From Hyphomicrobiales bacterium (GTDB lineage: Bacteria > Pseudomonadota > Alphaproteobacteria > Rhizobiales > Rhizobiaceae): 55,465 nucleotides of DNA. This document shows positions 40,480 to 49,260 of the stretch, piece after piece. The stretch covers positions 43,263 through 98,727 of the forward strand of contig UBJO01000100.1 in NCBI GenBank assembly GCA_900465665.1, given 5' to 3'. A program made the translations under genes and the position numbers. Each line of letters begins with the position of its first letter. The first letter of the stretch is position 1. The notes beneath the pieces are model-generated. The model did no database searches, was not told where the DNA came from, and worked only from the letters and a program-made list of their open reading frames with translations.

Positions 40480-41985
40480 ATGGGCAACTCAACACGGCAC
40501 ATGAAACATCTGATGGCAGGCTGCCTGTCGTTGACGATCGGCTTTACCGGCGTCGCGCCGGGCTTTCTCGCGCCTATCATCGGTGTCAGCACCGCACAGG
40601 CGGCCGCCGACGGCATGGTCAACATCACGCAGACTGGCCCCGGCGCACATCGCAGCCTCAAGCTCGGCCTGAAAAAGGCTATTGTCATCGACCTTCCCGT
40701 CGATGCGCACGATATTCTCGTCTCCGACCCTGAAATGGCCGATGCGGTGACGCGTTCCTCGCGGCGCATCTACCTCTTCGGCAAGACGGTCGGGCAGACC
40801 AACATCTTCATCTTCGGCGCCGATGGCCAGCAGATCGTCAGCCTCGATATCGCGATCGAACGCGACGTCAGCGGCCTGCAGAACAACCTGCGCCGTTTCA
40901 TTCCCGATTCCAACATCAACGTCGAGATCGTCTCCGATAACATCGTGCTGACCGGCACAGTGCGCACGCCGCAGGACGCAGCGCAGGCGGCTGATCTGGC
41001 CGGCGTCTTCCTGAAGGGCGGTGAGGCGACGACGCGCACGGAGACGGCCAGCAGCCAGAGCGGCGGCGACGGATCGGTTGCTCTGTTTGCGGAAAACCGC
41101 CAGCAGTCGCAGGTGATCAACCTGCTGCAGATCGAGGGTGAAGACCAGGTCACGCTGAAGGTGACCATCGCCGAGGTTCGCCGCGAGATTCTGAAGCAGA
41201 TCGGCTTCGACAATCTGGTCTCCAACTCCGGCGGCCTCAGCGTTGCTCAGCTTGGCGCTCCCAGCAGCAGCGCCTCGACCGCAACGCTCGGCGGCGGACT
41301 GGCGGCGCTGTTCAAGAGCTCGATCGGCAAATACGATATTTCGACCTACCTGAGCGCACTGGAACAGGCGAAAGTCGTGAAGACGCTGGCAGAGCCGACG
41401 CTGACCGCCATTTCCGGACAAGCGGCAACGTTCAACTCCGGTGGTCAGGTTCTCTACTCGACGACCGACAACGACGGCAACGTCACCGTCACCCCCTATA
41501 ATTACGGTATCAGCCTTGCCTTCAAGCCTGTTGTGCTTTCTTCGGGCCGCATCAGCCTGGAGATCAAGACCAACGTGTCTGAACCGGCACCTTCGGTCAG
41601 CGGTTCGGCACCGACCTACCAGCGCCGTTCGGCCGAGACATCCGTCGAACTCCCCTCCGGCGGCTCGATCGCATTGGCGGGCCTCATCCGCGACAACGTC
41701 GCGCAGACTTCGAACGGAACGCCCGGCGCCAACAAGATTCCGTTGCTCGGCACCCTGTTTCGCCAGCGCACGGTCGAGCGCGACGAGACCGAGCTCGTCA
41801 TCATCGCAACGCCTTATCTCGTGCGTCCCGTCGCCCGCAATCAGCTGAACCGGCCTGACGACAATTTCAGCCCGGAGAACGACGGCGCAGCATTCTTCAT
41901 GAACCGCGTCAACAAGGTCTATGGCGGCAAGACGCCGGTCGCCGACGCCCAGTTCCACGGTTCAATCGGGTTCATCTACAAATGA
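40480..41985 (+). CDS. cpaC: CpaC (RcpA) outer-membrane secretin
   Basis: The outer-membrane channel of the Flp pilus. The 501-aa protein has a signal region in the first 45 residues, a pilus-assembly N-domain (about 55-130), and a C-terminal secretin domain (about 240-450) with VKTLAEPTLTAISGQAATF, ISLEIKTNVSEP and the closing ELVIIATPYLVRPV. This pattern is that of type II/IV secretins. Its stop overlaps the cpaD start by 4 nt (ATGA). Confidence 0.95.
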   Translation: MGNSTRHMKHLMAGCLSLTIGFTGVAPGFLAPIIGVSTAQAAADGMVNITQTGPGAHRSLKLGLKKAIVIDLPVDAHDILVSDPEMADAVTRSSRRIYLFGKTVGQTNIFIFGADGQQIVSLDIAIERDVSGLQNNLRRFIPDSNINVEIVSDNIVLTGTVRTPQDAAQAADLAGVFLKGGEATTRTETASSQSGGDGSVALFAENRQQSQVINLLQIEGEDQVTLKVTIAEVRREILKQIGFDNLVSNSGGLSVAQLGAPSSSASTATLGGGLAALFKSSIGKYDISTYLSALEQAKVVKTLAEPTLTAISGQAATFNSGGQVLYSTTDNDGNVTVTPYNYGISLAFKPVVLSSGRISLEIKTNVSEPAPSVSGSAPTYQRRSAETSVELPSGGSIALAGLIRDNVAQTSNGTPGANKIPLLGTLFRQRTVERDETELVIIATPYLVRPVARNQLNRPDDNFSPENDGAAFFMNRVNKVYGGKTPVADAQFHGSIGFIYK

Positions 41986-42740
41986 GCGAAGCGGGATCAG
42001 CAATGGCACAACACAGAGACACGCCTATGGCCAAGATCAAGACCAGCGCCCGCCGCCGCGGCTTTTCGACACCGCTTATCGCAGCCGCCGCAATCGCGGC
42101 CGCCCTGCTTTCGGGCTGCGCCTCGCGCGACGACCTGACGACGGGCGGCATTCCGGATGATTACCGCCAGCGCCATCCGATCGTGGTGACGGAAGCCGAA
42201 CAGTCGGTGGACATCCCTGTCGCCTCGACAGACCGCCGGCTCAACACCGCGCAGCGAGACATGATCCGCGGCTTCGCGCAGAACTACGGCTCGCGCGCCA
42301 CCGGCCCGGTCTACCTGCTGACGCCCGAGGGATCGCCGAACTCCAACGCGGCTCGCCAGCTGCGTGGCCAGGTGCGCGCCGAACTCTCCGCACGCGGCAT
42401 CGCGAGCTCGAAAATCGTCAACAGCTCCTACGTGACGCTCGACGCCAAGGACGCGGCGCCGATCCGGCTGACCTTCGTGGGCACGACCGCAATGACCTCG
42501 CAGTGCGGCCAGTGGCCCAAGGACATGATCAACGACTTCAGCAACCAGAACTACTATAATTTCGGCTGCGCGACCCAGAACAACCTCGCGGCACAGATCG
42601 CCAATCCTGAGGATCTCGTCGCGCCGCGCGGCATGACGCCGATCGATGCGACACGCCGCAACGCCGCCATCAAGGAATATCGCGAACGCACCTCGAACAT
42701 CGAAGACTCCACCAGCAACAATGCTGCCGGCAGCTTCTGA
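41982..42740 (+). CDS. cpaD: CpaD pilus lipoprotein
   Basis: CpaD of 252 aa, a lipoprotein that is thought to help secretin CpaC assemble or stay in the outer membrane. The lipobox is LLSGC with Cys46. The start overlaps the cpaC stop; a shorter start at the ATG at 42027 gives a more usual 31-residue signal. Family segments such as GPVYLLTPEGSPNSNAARQL and CATQNNLAAQIANPEDLV are clear. Confidence 0.92.
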   Translation: MSEAGSAMAQHRDTPMAKIKTSARRRGFSTPLIAAAAIAAALLSGCASRDDLTTGGIPDDYRQRHPIVVTEAEQSVDIPVASTDRRLNTAQRDMIRGFAQNYGSRATGPVYLLTPEGSPNSNAARQLRGQVRAELSARGIASSKIVNSSYVTLDAKDAAPIRLTFVGTTAMTSQCGQWPKDMINDFSNQNYYNFGCATQNNLAAQIANPEDLVAPRGMTPIDATRRNAAIKEYRERTSNIEDSTSNNAAGSF

Positions 42741-42757
42741 TCAGGTCAGGATTGACG

Positions 42758-44035
42758 ATGAGCACGGTTGAATACGACATCACGAACACCGCCGACCTCC
42801 AGCAAGCCGAAGAGGCCATGCGCATGGGCGAGTTGGACAACATGCGCCCGCTTCCGCGCATCTCTGTCCACGCCTTTTGCGAGAGCGAAGAACTGCAGCG
42901 GGTGATGGAACGCTGCGGCAACGACCGTCGCCTGTCGAAGGTCAGTCTGCGCATCACCAGCGGCGGCATCGCGGCCGCGGCCAACATGTTTGCCAGCGCG
43001 CCGACGCCGAACCTTATCATTCTCGAAACACGCGCCAGCAGCGCCGGCCTGCTCAACGAACTCGCGCCGCTGGCAGCGGTCTGCGACCCCTCGACCAAGG
43101 TCATCATCGTCGGGTACCACAACGATATCGCGCTCTATCGCGAGCTGATCCGCAACGGCATCTCCGAATATATCGTCCAGCCGGTTGCGATGCCCGACAT
43201 CATGACGGCGATGGCGACGATCTTCGTCGATCCCGATGCCGAGCCATTGGGGCGCAGCATCGCCTTCATCGGCGCCAAGGGCGGCGTCGGCTCATCCACC
43301 ATCGCGCATAACTGCGCCTTCGGTATTTCACGGCTGTTTTCGACCGAGACGATCCTCGCCGATCTCGACCTGCCATACGGAACCGCCAATATCGACTTCG
43401 ACCAGGACCCGACGCAGGGGATTGCCGAAGCGGTCTATGCCCCGGAGCGGCTGGACGAGATGTTCCTCGATCGCCTGCTGACGAAGTGCTCGGAGAATCT
43501 CTCCCTGCTCGCGGCACCGTCGATCCTCGACCGCGCCTATGATTTCGACGGACACGCTTTCCAGCCGGTCATGGAAGTGCTGCAGCGCAGTGCGCCGGTG
43601 ACCGTTCTCGACATCCCGCACGCCTGGTCGGAGTGGACCCGCTCGGTGCTGGCTGCCGCCGATGAGGTGGTTATCTGCGCATCGCCAGATCTCGCCAATC
43701 TGCGCAACACGAAGAACCTGATCGACGCGCTGCGCAAGATGCGGCCGAACGACAAGGCGCCGCACCTCGTTCTCAACCAGGTGGGCATGCCGAAGCGTCC
43801 CGAGATCAGCCCGTCGGATTTCTGCGAGCCGCTCGAATGCGAGCCCGTCGCCATCATCCCGTTCGACAGCAACCTGTTCGGAACGGCTGCCAATAGCGGC
43901 CGGATGATCTCGGAGATGGATCCGAAATCGCCGACGGCCGAGACCTTCTCGCAGCTGTCGCACATCGTTACCGGGCGCATCGCTGTCAAGAAGGCGAGGA
44001 AGAGCAGTCTTCTCAGCCTCCTGAAACGCAAGTAG
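42758..44035 (+). CDS. cpaE: CpaE (TadZ) pilus localisation ATPase
   Basis: CpaE/TadZ of 425 aa, a MinD/ParA-like protein that places the pilus machinery at the pole in related bacteria. It has an N-terminal receiver-like atypical domain (about 30-160) and a C-terminal P-loop-type domain. The deviant Walker A reads AKGGVGSST near 171-179, where Ser replaces the usual second Lys, so ATP hydrolysis may be reduced. The ATG at 42758 is preferred over a TTG 6 nt upstream. Confidence 0.92.
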   Translation: MSTVEYDITNTADLQQAEEAMRMGELDNMRPLPRISVHAFCESEELQRVMERCGNDRRLSKVSLRITSGGIAAAANMFASAPTPNLIILETRASSAGLLNELAPLAAVCDPSTKVIIVGYHNDIALYRELIRNGISEYIVQPVAMPDIMTAMATIFVDPDAEPLGRSIAFIGAKGGVGSSTIAHNCAFGISRLFSTETILADLDLPYGTANIDFDQDPTQGIAEAVYAPERLDEMFLDRLLTKCSENLSLLAAPSILDRAYDFDGHAFQPVMEVLQRSAPVTVLDIPHAWSEWTRSVLAAADEVVICASPDLANLRNTKNLIDALRKMRPNDKAPHLVLNQVGMPKRPEISPSDFCEPLECEPVAIIPFDSNLFGTAANSGRMISEMDPKSPTAETFSQLSHIVTGRIAVKKARKSSLLSLLKRK

Positions 44036-44057
44036 CCCACCAGAAGTGGAATAAGGC

Positions 44058-45530
44058 ATGTTCGGAAAACGCGGAAACGAAGGATCTGGTAAGGCGGGCG
44101 GCACGATCGCGCCACCGCCGCCTGTTGCTGCGCCTTCCTCGTCGTCGGCGCCTGCCGTCTTCGTCGAGCCGCAGCGCGAGCAGACCCGCCAGCAGGTGGC
44201 GCCGCCGCCGATGCAGACGCCGCAGCGCAAGCGCCCTGCCCGCACCGACGAATATTACGACACCAAGGCGCAGGTCTTCTCGGCGCTGATCGACACGATC
44301 GACCTGTCGCAGCTCGCCAAGCTCGATGGCGAGAGCGCGCGCGAGGAAATCCGCGATATCGTCAACGATATCATCACGATCAAGAACTTCGCGATGTCGA
44401 TCTCCGAGCAGGAAGAGCTGCTCGACGATATCTGCAACGACGTTCTCGGCTATGGTCCGCTGGAACCGCTCCTGGCGCGCGACGACATCGCCGACATCAT
44501 GGTCAACGGCTCCGGCAAGACCTTCATCGAAGTGGGCGGCAAGACGCTGGAATCGGAAGTGCGCTTCCGCGACAACGCGCAGCTGCTTTCGATCTGCCAG
44601 CGTATCGTCAGCCAGGTCGGCCGCCGCGTCGATGAATCGAGCCCGATCTGCGACGCCCGTCTTCCCGACGGCTCACGCGTCAACGTCATCGCGCCGCCGC
44701 TCGCCATCGACGGTCCGGCGCTCACCATTCGTAAGTTCAAGAAGGACAAGCTGACGCTCGACCAGCTGGTGCGCTTCGGGGCGATCACGCCCGAGGGCGC
44801 GACGCTGCTGCAGATCATCGGCCGCGTCCGCTGCAACATCGTCATCTCCGGCGGTACCGGCTCGGGCAAGACGACGCTTCTGAACTGCCTCACCAACTAT
44901 ATCGATCGCGACGAGCGCGTCATCACCTGCGAGGACACGGCCGAACTGCAGCTGCAGCAGCCGCATGTGGTGCGTCTGGAAACCCGCCCGCCGAATATCG
45001 AAGGCGAAGGCGAGATCACCATGCGCGATCTCGTCAAGAACTGCCTGCGTATGCGCCCCGAACGCATCATCGTCGGCGAAGTGCGCGGACCCGAGGTTTT
45101 CGACCTCCTGCAGGCGATGAACACCGGCCACGACGGCTCGATGGGCACGATCCACTCCAACTCGCCGCGCGAATGCCTGAGCCGTATCGAATCAATGATC
45201 GCCATGGGCGGCTATTCGCTGCCGGCCAAGACCGTTCGCGAGATCATCTCGAACTCGGTCGACGTCATCGTCCAGGCCGCGCGTCTTCGCGACGGCTCGC
45301 GCCGTATCACGCAGATCACCGAGGTGATCGGCATGGAAGGCGACGTGATCATCACCCAGGATCTGATGCGCTACGAGATCGAGGGCGAAGACGCGGCCGG
45401 AAAGATCATCGGCCGGCACAAGTCGACCGGTATCGGCAAGCCGAATTTCTGGGATCGCGCCCGCTACTACAACGAAGAGAAGCGGCTCGCCGCGGCGCTC
45501 GACGAAATGGAAGAGAAGTCGAAGGATTAA
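44058..45530 (+). CDS. cpaF: CpaF (TadA) secretion ATPase
   Basis: The hexameric ATPase powering Flp pilus assembly (490 aa). The first 80 residues are low-complexity and Pro-rich. The catalytic core has Walker A GGTGSGKTT near 265-273, an Asp box, a Walker B-like segment ERIIVGEVRGPEVFDLLQA, and the His box GHDGSMGTIHSN. It lies directly ahead of the two membrane-platform genes tadB and tadC. Confidence 0.95.
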   Translation: MFGKRGNEGSGKAGGTIAPPPPVAAPSSSSAPAVFVEPQREQTRQQVAPPPMQTPQRKRPARTDEYYDTKAQVFSALIDTIDLSQLAKLDGESAREEIRDIVNDIITIKNFAMSISEQEELLDDICNDVLGYGPLEPLLARDDIADIMVNGSGKTFIEVGGKTLESEVRFRDNAQLLSICQRIVSQVGRRVDESSPICDARLPDGSRVNVIAPPLAIDGPALTIRKFKKDKLTLDQLVRFGAITPEGATLLQIIGRVRCNIVISGGTGSGKTTLLNCLTNYIDRDERVITCEDTAELQLQQPHVVRLETRPPNIEGEGEITMRDLVKNCLRMRPERIIVGEVRGPEVFDLLQAMNTGHDGSMGTIHSNSPRECLSRIESMIAMGGYSLPAKTVREIISNSVDVIVQAARLRDGSRRITQITEVIGMEGDVIITQDLMRYEIEGEDAAGKIIGRHKSTGIGKPNFWDRARYYNEEKRLAAALDEMEEKSKD

Positions 45531-45534
45531 GATT

Positions 45535-46542
45535 ATGTTCGGTTTCGATCCGATCGTGCTGGGTATCGTGCTGCTCGTGGCCATTTCGGCCGGCGCGGTA
45601 TGTTACGGCCTGCTCTTTTCGCGGATGGAAACCGAAAAGAAGGCGGCAAGCCGCGTCAGCCGCGTGGCATCCGCCGAACTCGACAAGCAGAACGTCAAGG
45701 CCGCACGCGACCGTGTCCAGGAAATGTCGAAGCGCCGCAAGTCGATGCAGGACAACCTGAAGGATCTTGAGAAGCGGCAGCAGGAAAACGCCAAGAAAAA
45801 GCTGACGCTGAAATCACGGCTGACGCAGGCCGGCCTCTCGATCACACCCAGCCGCTTCTACATGTTCAGCGGCATTTTCGGCTTTATCCTGATGTTCGTC
45901 GCGTTCCTGGCCGGCGCCCCCACCATGGTGGTGCTCGGGCTGCCTGTTGTGGCGGGGCTCGGGCTGCCGCGCTGGATCCTCGGCTTCCTGATCAAGCGCC
46001 GCCAGAACAAGTTCCTCGACGAGTTCCCGAACGCGCTCGATGTTATCGTGCGATCGATCAAATCCGGCCTGCCGCTCAACGACGCGATCCGCCTGATCGC
46101 CAACGAGGGCAAGGAACCGGTCAAGGGCGAGTTCCGGCGCGTGGTCGAATCCCAGCAGGTGGGTCTCAGCGTGCCCGATGCCTGCACGCGCATGGGCAAC
46201 CACATGCCGCTGCAGGAAGTGAACTTCTTCGCGATCGTTATCGCCATCCAATCTCAGGCGGGCGGCAACCTCTCCGAAGCGATCGGCAACCTCGCAAAGG
46301 TGCTGCGCGAGCGCAAGAAGATGAAGGCCAAGGTCAAGGCGCTCTCAATGGAAGCCAAGGCGTCCGCGGTCATCATCGGCGCGCTGCCGTTCATCGTCGC
46401 GACGCTCGTTTACCTGACGTCACCGCAATACATGATGGTTCTCTTCACCGACCCGCGCGGTCACCTGATCATGGGCGCTTCGGCGGTGTGGATGTCGATC
46501 GGCATCTTCGTCATGCGCAACATGGTCAATTTCGATATCTAA
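45535..46542 (+). CDS. tadB: TadB membrane platform protein
   Basis: The first of two T2SSF/GspF-type platform proteins (335 aa). A short N-terminal helix (about 5-25) is followed by a coiled-coil-prone charged stretch (about 30-95, rich in KK, EK, RR), two helices, a cytosolic domain and C-terminal helices. NALDVIVRSIKSGLPLNDAI is a typical family segment. It begins 4 nt after cpaF and interacts with CpaF in related systems. Confidence 0.93.
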   Translation: MFGFDPIVLGIVLLVAISAGAVCYGLLFSRMETEKKAASRVSRVASAELDKQNVKAARDRVQEMSKRRKSMQDNLKDLEKRQQENAKKKLTLKSRLTQAGLSITPSRFYMFSGIFGFILMFVAFLAGAPTMVVLGLPVVAGLGLPRWILGFLIKRRQNKFLDEFPNALDVIVRSIKSGLPLNDAIRLIANEGKEPVKGEFRRVVESQQVGLSVPDACTRMGNHMPLQEVNFFAIVIAIQSQAGGNLSEAIGNLAKVLRERKKMKAKVKALSMEAKASAVIIGALPFIVATLVYLTSPQYMMVLFTDPRGHLIMGASAVWMSIGIFVMRNMVNFDI

Positions 46543-46555
46543 CAGAGGCAATGCG

Positions 46556-47539
46556 ATGTCGTCCGATCTTGCGAGTTCCCTGACCGACCCCTCGATGCTG
46601 ATCGCGGTGCTGGTGGCGCTGGCGGTGTTCGCGACGCTCTACACGCTCGCCATCCCCTTCTTCGAGCGCGGCGATCTCAACCAGCGCATGAAGGCGGTAT
46701 CGACGGAGCGCGAACAGATGCGCGCCCGCGAACGCGCGCGAATGAATGCCGAGACGACGGGCAAGGCTTCGCTGCGCACACAGAACAACCGTTCGGTTCG
46801 CCAGATTGTCGAGCGCTTCAACCTGCGCGAGGCGCTGGTCGACGAAAACACCATGAACAAGCTGAAGGCCGCCGGCTATCGCTCGGAAAACGCGCTCAAC
46901 ATGTTCCTGGTGGCGCGTTTCCTCTTGCCCTTCTGCTTTTTCGCGCTTGCCATTTTCTGGGTGTTCGGCCTCGATCACCTCGCCGACAAGCCAACGCCGA
47001 TCCGCTTCCTCGCAACGCTCTTCTTCGCCTATCTCGGCTTCTACGCACCGAATATCTTCATCTCCAACAAGATGAAAAAGCGGCAGCATTCGATCAAGCG
47101 TGCTTGGCCGGATGCGCTGGACCTGATGCTGATCTGCGTCGAATCCGGTATCTCGATCGAAGCCGCGATGCGGCGCGTGTCCGAAGAACTCGGCGAGGCC
47201 TCTCCGCCGCTCGCGGAAGAAATGGTGCTGACGACGGCAGAGCTTTCCTTCCTGCCGGATCGCCGCATGGCGCTCGAAAATCTCGGTACGCGAACGCAGA
47301 TCCCGATCGTGCAGTCGGTCGTGCAGGCGCTGATGCAGGCCGACCGCTACGGGACGCCGATCTCGCAGGCGCTGCGCGTCCTTGCGCAGGAAGGCCGCGA
47401 CGAGCGCATGAACGAGGCGGAGAAGAAGGCCGCCGCATTGCCGCCGAAGCTGACCGTGCCAATGATCCTGTTCTTCCTGCCGGTTCTGGTCGCCGTCATT
47501 CTCGGACCGGCCGGCATCCAGGTCGCAGACCGGTTCTAA
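46556..47539 (+). CDS. tadC: TadC membrane platform protein
   Basis: The second platform protein (327 aa) with the same layout as TadB: an N-terminal helix, a charged cytosolic segment, helices near 125-175, a GspF-like domain with ALDLMLICVESGISIEAAMR and C-terminal helices ending ILFFLPVLVAVILGPAGIQV. It starts 13 nt after tadB and ends the cpa/tad transcript in this direction. Confidence 0.93.
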   Translation: MSSDLASSLTDPSMLIAVLVALAVFATLYTLAIPFFERGDLNQRMKAVSTEREQMRARERARMNAETTGKASLRTQNNRSVRQIVERFNLREALVDENTMNKLKAAGYRSENALNMFLVARFLLPFCFFALAIFWVFGLDHLADKPTPIRFLATLFFAYLGFYAPNIFISNKMKKRQHSIKRAWPDALDLMLICVESGISIEAAMRRVSEELGEASPPLAEEMVLTTAELSFLPDRRMALENLGTRTQIPIVQSVVQALMQADRYGTPISQALRVLAQEGRDERMNEAEKKAAALPPKLTVPMILFFLPVLVAVILGPAGIQVADRF

Positions 47540-47598
47540 GCGCATCGATCGTCAGCCGGCGTTTCCACACCACCGATTTTTAGGATGGACCGTTATGC

Positions 47599-47628
47599 GG
47601 GGTCGTGTGACATTGGATCACGTCACCC
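47599..47628. promoter_or_regulatory. Imperfect palindrome before LysE-type gene
   Basis: GGGGTCGTGTGA and TCACGTCACCCC (about 9 of 12 matching) are separated by CATTGGA-like sequence in the 108-nt gap after tadC. It may be a weak terminator of the tad operon or an operator of the lysE-type gene; there is no further evidence. Confidence 0.3.
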
Positions 47629-47647
47629 CCATCCACGGACCATCGCC

Positions 47648-48280
47648 ATGTCGTAGCTCAGCGTCTTTCTCAGCATTCTCGCAACGCTCTCGATCGGCGC
47701 GATGAGCCCCGGGCCCAGCTTCGTTCTCGTTTCCAGGATCGCCGTGTCGCGCTCGCGCATCGACGGGCTTGCGGCGGCCGTCGGCATGGGTCTCGGCGGG
47801 GTGTTGTTCAGCATCCTGGCTCTGGCGGGGTTGACCGCCCTGCTCTCGCAGTTCGGCTGGCTCTATCTGGCGCTGAAGATCATGGGCGGGCTCTATCTCG
47901 CCTATATCGCCTACAGGATCTGGCGCGGCGCCGGGGAGCCGCTTGAGATCGGCGAGACGACCGCCGCCAGCCGCGCCATCGGCCGCAGCTTCATGACGGC
48001 GTTCCTGACGCAGGTCAGCAATCCGAAGACGATCGTCGTCTATGCCAGCATTTTCGCGGCTCTCTTGCCGAAGACCATTCCGCTGGAATTGTTCGTGGCG
48101 ATCCCGCTCGGCGTCTTTGCCGTCGAGGCCGGGTGGTACACGATCGTGGCGCTGGCTTTCTCGGCCCGGCACCCGCGCCGGATCTATCTCGCCGCGAAGA
48201 AGTGGATCGACCGCGCGGCCGGCGCCGTCATGGCCGGACTTGGCCTGCAGCTTGTCGTGTCAGGCCTGAGCGGCCGTTAG
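47648..48280 (+). pseudogene. LysE-type exporter gene with early TAG
   Basis: The full reading frame of a LysE/RhtB amino-acid exporter is present, but the sequence begins ATG-TCG-TAG, so codon 3 is a stop. After it, LSVFLSILATLSIGAMSPGP continues the family N-terminus in the same frame, including the first helix and the SPGP motif. An ATG at 47702 could start a 192-aa product that lacks about 15 residues of helix 1; its ribosome site is poor. A single T-to-A change (TTG to TAG) would explain the damage. The rest (five further helices) is intact. Confidence 0.7.
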
Positions 48281-48285
48281 ACTGG

Positions 48286-49116
48286 TCAGTTGGCGCTGCT
48301 TGCTTCGGTGCCGACATCCTTGGCGGCGAGCTTCTGCCAGGAATTCTGCTGCGACATCATCGAGCGGAGATAGGCGACGTTGGCATCGGCCTGCTGCGGC
48401 GAGAGTTCGCCGCGGGCGATCTTTTCAGCTTCCGGGAAGCGGCCCTGCAGGCCGACGACGAGCGCGAGATTCTGGCGCACGCGGCTATCGGCCGTCGGCT
48501 GGCTTGCTGCCTGGCGCAGATAGGTTTCGGCGGTCCTGAGATCACGGGTCAGCACGTAGGACATGCCGAGATTGGAGAGGATCGACGGCTCGCCCGGCTG
48601 CAGATCGAGCGCGTCGCGATAGCGCTGGCGCGCCTCGCTCGAACGGCCGAGCTGATCGAGGATGGCGCCCTGCGCGGAGACGAGCTTCCAATCAGGACGG
48701 TCGGCCGTCTGGGCGCGGCCGATGGTGTCAAGCGCCTGCTGCAACTGCCCGGCGGCGGCCTGCGCCTTGCCGTAGGCAGCAAGCACGTTGCGATCCTGCG
48801 GATTGGCGATCGCCACCTGCTGCATGACGGCGAGCGCCTGGGCGTCCCTGCCCTGCATGCGCAGGAGATTGGCGTAGTTGACGCCGTTGACGGGATCGCG
48901 CGGGTTCTTCTCGTAGGCCTGGCCGACGCGATCGGTGGCGGAGCGCACTTCCTGATCGTTCATCGTCTCGACCGGCTTGTTCAGCGCGACCGGGATCGAG
49001 CCCGTCGTCATCTTGTCCTTGGTGGTGTTGCAGCCGGCCAGCATCAGGGCCAGCATCGCGATTGCCGCACACTGGAGAAGACGGGTTTTCGAATAAGTGT
49101 CGACCAAAGCAGTCAT
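48286..49116 (-). CDS. tadD: TadD tetratricopeptide lipoprotein
   Basis: TadD of 276 aa, a TPR lipoprotein of the Flp pilus system that acts at the periplasm or outer membrane, probably as a pilotin or scaffold. The lipobox is LMLAGC with Cys29. TPR repeats cover about 75-235, for example in the LDLQPGEPSILSNLGMSYVL unit. It is on the opposite strand from tadC and is convergent with the lysE-type gene (5 nt apart). In many Tad loci tadD follows tadC on the same strand. Confidence 0.92.
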   Translation of the reverse strand: MTALVDTYSKTRLLQCAAIAMLALMLAGCNTTKDKMTTGSIPVALNKPVETMNDQEVRSATDRVGQAYEKNPRDPVNGVNYANLLRMQGRDAQALAVMQQVAIANPQDRNVLAAYGKAQAAAGQLQQALDTIGRAQTADRPDWKLVSAQGAILDQLGRSSEARQRYRDALDLQPGEPSILSNLGMSYVLTRDLRTAETYLRQAASQPTADSRVRQNLALVVGLQGRFPEAEKIARGELSPQQADANVAYLRSMMSQQNSWQKLAAKDVGTEASSAN

Positions 49117-49204
49117 CGCGGTTTCCTGAAATCAGAAATCGGCGCCTGACCTAAAAGCGGAACAGGGAAAGGCTTTGACGCAATCTACGCTCAAGCAATA
49201 GTCT

Positions 49205-49226
49205 GTTAACCCTAACGGAACGTTAA
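49205..49226. promoter_or_regulatory. Possible CtrA-like half sites
   Basis: The 144-nt divergent gap between tadD and the aminopeptidase holds GTTAAC (49205-49210), then CTAA-CGGAACG-TTAA (49212-49226), which has the TTAA-N7-TTAA spacing of a CtrA box with one mismatch. It could regulate tadD together with the cpaB box. The call is weak. Confidence 0.3.
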
Positions 49227-49260
49227 GATGCGATTCCCGGACGCCCCCGAAGGATAAACA

